Source: Microcoleaceae cyanobacterium UBA11344
GTDB taxonomy: Bacteria > Cyanobacteriota > Cyanobacteriia > Cyanobacteriales > Microcoleaceae
Direction: 5' to 3'
Assembly: GCA_003483675.1 (NCBI GenBank)
Contig: DMYK01000369.1
Coordinates: forward strand, 1 to 7,369
Length of the DNA stretch: 7,369 bases
Made by a program: the position numbers and the translations under genes. Under the pieces are notes generated by a model that was not told where the DNA came from, made no database searches, and was given only the letters and a program-made list of their open reading frames with translations. Below are positions 6,524-7,369 of this stretch, one piece after another; position 1 is the stretch's first letter, and each line of letters opens with the position of its first letter.

Positions 6524-6629
6524 CTATATCATTTTAACGGAGGGTGTCAGCAGTGGCGCGTCCTCCTTTTGGGTGACTGCGGCGAAATTTCGATCGACAT
6601 TTAATTGTACCTGCCTGTGCAACAAGTGG

Positions 6630-6637
6630 GCGATCGC
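6630..6637. repeat. HIP1 octamer GCGATCGC in the intergenic region
   Basis: HIP1 is the highly iterated palindrome of many cyanobacterial genomes. This is an intergenic copy; other perfect copies are at 475-482, 852-859, 4215-4222, 4244-4251, 5888-5895 and 7141-7148, all in coding sequence. The density is the strongest taxonomic signal in the window. Confidence 0.9.
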
Positions 6638-6714
6638 TAATCTATGCTCTAATGTGTGTCATAGAACCAGAAAAATCTGCTGAGAAAATTGTACCAGTTT
6701 AGACCACAATCAAC

Positions 6715-7369
6715 ATGAATAGTCTCTTTTCTCCCGTCCAACAGTTTCTAATTACTTGGCTGCTAGTCCTAGTGACGGGGTGGTTTACCTTGGCTGCTGT
6801 CAATTATGTTGGAGAACTGGTCAGCATTTTAGTAACAGCGGGACTGATTGCGTTTTTATTGAACTACGCAGTAGTAAGACTGCAAGTATTTTTGCCAAGG
6901 GGAATAGCTGCGGGGCTGGTTTATTTGACTGCGGGTTTGCTATTAGTAGTAATTGGTCTAACTATTGTGCCGCCAGTGTTCAGCCAAGCCAGACAGTTGG
7001 GGGTGAGGTTCCCGGAATTGCTGGAGTCTGGGCGACAGCAGCTAGATGAATTCCAAACTTGGAGTGCCGATCGCAATTTGCCGTTTAACGTGGAAATTTT
7101 GGAACAGCAACTATCTGCTAAAGTGCAAGAACAAGTACAGGCGATCGCGGGTACGAGTTTAGGCTTAGTTGTCGGTACTGTCAACTGGTTTTTGGATTTA
7201 ATTCTAATTCTAGTAATTTCATTTTATATGCTCCTAGATGGACAAAGAGTATGGGGTGGTTTGACAAGTATTTTTGCCCCAGACATCCGCTTTGTTTTAA
7301 CCGAAACTTTACAGCGAAACCTCCAGCGGTTTGTATCGGGACAGTTGCTGCTAGGACTATTTATGGCGA
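6715..7369 (+). CDS. AI-2E/PerM-family transporter, N-terminal part (cut by window edge)
   Basis: The frame is open from ATG 6715 to the right edge: 218 complete codons of a protein that is usually about 350 aa, so it is incomplete only because of the window. It begins MNSLFSPVQQFLITW. The layout fits the AI-2E transporter family (PF01594): hydrophobic segments at about 8-28, 33-52 and 62-86, then a soluble helical stretch (about 88-146, ending in KVQEQVQAIAG), a membrane segment at about 148-174 (NWFLDLILILVISFYMLLDG, a typical family block) and a fifth starting near 206. Members are predicted exporters or permeases; TqsA of E. coli was linked to autoinducer-2 export, but most cyanobacterial members have no known substrate, and some family members are thought to be ion antiporters. 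It is divergent from the efflux operon. There is no clear Shine-Dalgarno site in AGACCACAATCAAC before the ATG; the start is chosen because it gives the normal family N-terminus. Confidence 0.87.
   Translation, partial: MNSLFSPVQQFLITWLLVLVTGWFTLAAVNYVGELVSILVTAGLIAFLLNYAVVRLQVFLPRGIAAGLVYLTAGLLLVVIGLTIVPPVFSQARQLGVRFPELLESGRQQLDEFQTWSADRNLPFNVEILEQQLSAKVQEQVQAIAGTSLGLVVGTVNWFLDLILILVISFYMLLDGQRVWGGLTSIFAPDIRFVLTETLQRNLQRFVSGQLLLGLFMA

Larger units (their letters stand above)
6456..6714. other. Divergent intergenic region between the efflux operon and the AI-2E-family gene
   Basis: This 259-base stretch holds the candidate efflux promoter (6495-6523), a HIP1 site (6630-6637) and a short GGAGG/CCTCC inverted pair (6539-6543 with 6562-6566) followed by TTTT. 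No coding frame with support and no convincing promoter for the rightward gene were found; TCTAAT at 6648-6653 is a possible -10 without a matching -35. Confidence 0.5.

Noticed and set aside
6539..6570. GGAGG/CCTCC hairpin with T run as a terminator or small RNA end
   Set aside because: Only 5 bp with an 18-base loop and no transcript start upstream of it; likely chance.
6444..6683. Plus-strand 79-codon frame in the divergent intergenic region
   Set aside because: It has no ribosome site, overlaps the adaptor start and its likely promoter, and its product resembles no protein family.
6756..7184. Plus 97-codon and minus 87-codon frames inside the AI-2E-family gene
   Set aside because: The frame from 6715, open to the window edge, gives a clear family protein; the others are shadows of it.

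Overview
The window is cyanobacterial. The octamer GCGATCGC (HIP1) occurs at least seven times (475, 852, 4215, 4244, 5888, 6630, 7141), where about 0.1 would be expected by chance in 7.4 kb. The proteins read as typical cyanobacterial homologues. The short tandem repeats between genes suggest a filamentous, Oscillatoria/Microcoleus-like genome, but that finer placement is inference.

Layout, left to right. (1) 1-608, minus strand: the N-terminal half of argJ (arginine biosynthesis), running off the left edge, with a good Shine-Dalgarno site and a TATAAT box just upstream. (2) 609-845: an intergenic stretch with four 7-bp tandem repeats and an 18-bp inverted repeat. (3) 846-986 and 1047-1241, minus strand: two tiny tandem paralogous genes (46 and 64 aa) of a family I do not recognise. 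They share a near-identical N-terminal block but have different tails. The 46-aa gene is too short to stand out in an ordinary ORF scan. (4) 1372-1399: a hairpin that probably terminates the transcript of the large gene to its right. (5) 1424-4558, minus strand: an AcrB/HAE1-type RND efflux pump of 1044 aa with its proton-relay residues intact. (6) 4559-4667: a 109-bp gap with a four-unit 10-bp repeat. (7) 4668-6455, minus strand: the partner membrane fusion protein (HlyD/AcrA family), with an unusually long cytoplasmic N-terminus and a very long coiled-coil hairpin. (8) 6456-6714: a divergent intergenic region. (9) 6715-7369, plus strand: the N-terminal part of an AI-2E/PerM-family membrane protein, running off the right edge.

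The fusion protein and the RND pump probably form one operon, transcribed leftward from near 6500, and together make the inner-membrane and periplasmic parts of a tripartite efflux system. No TolC-type outer-membrane channel or local regulator is present in the window. The small-protein pair sits downstream of the pump terminator and probably has its own promoter; nothing in the sequence ties it functionally to the pump or to argJ. No RNA genes, CRISPR arrays, insertion sequences or phage genes were seen. The small-protein pair is the least explained item here; I see no clear evidence of a new multi-gene system.
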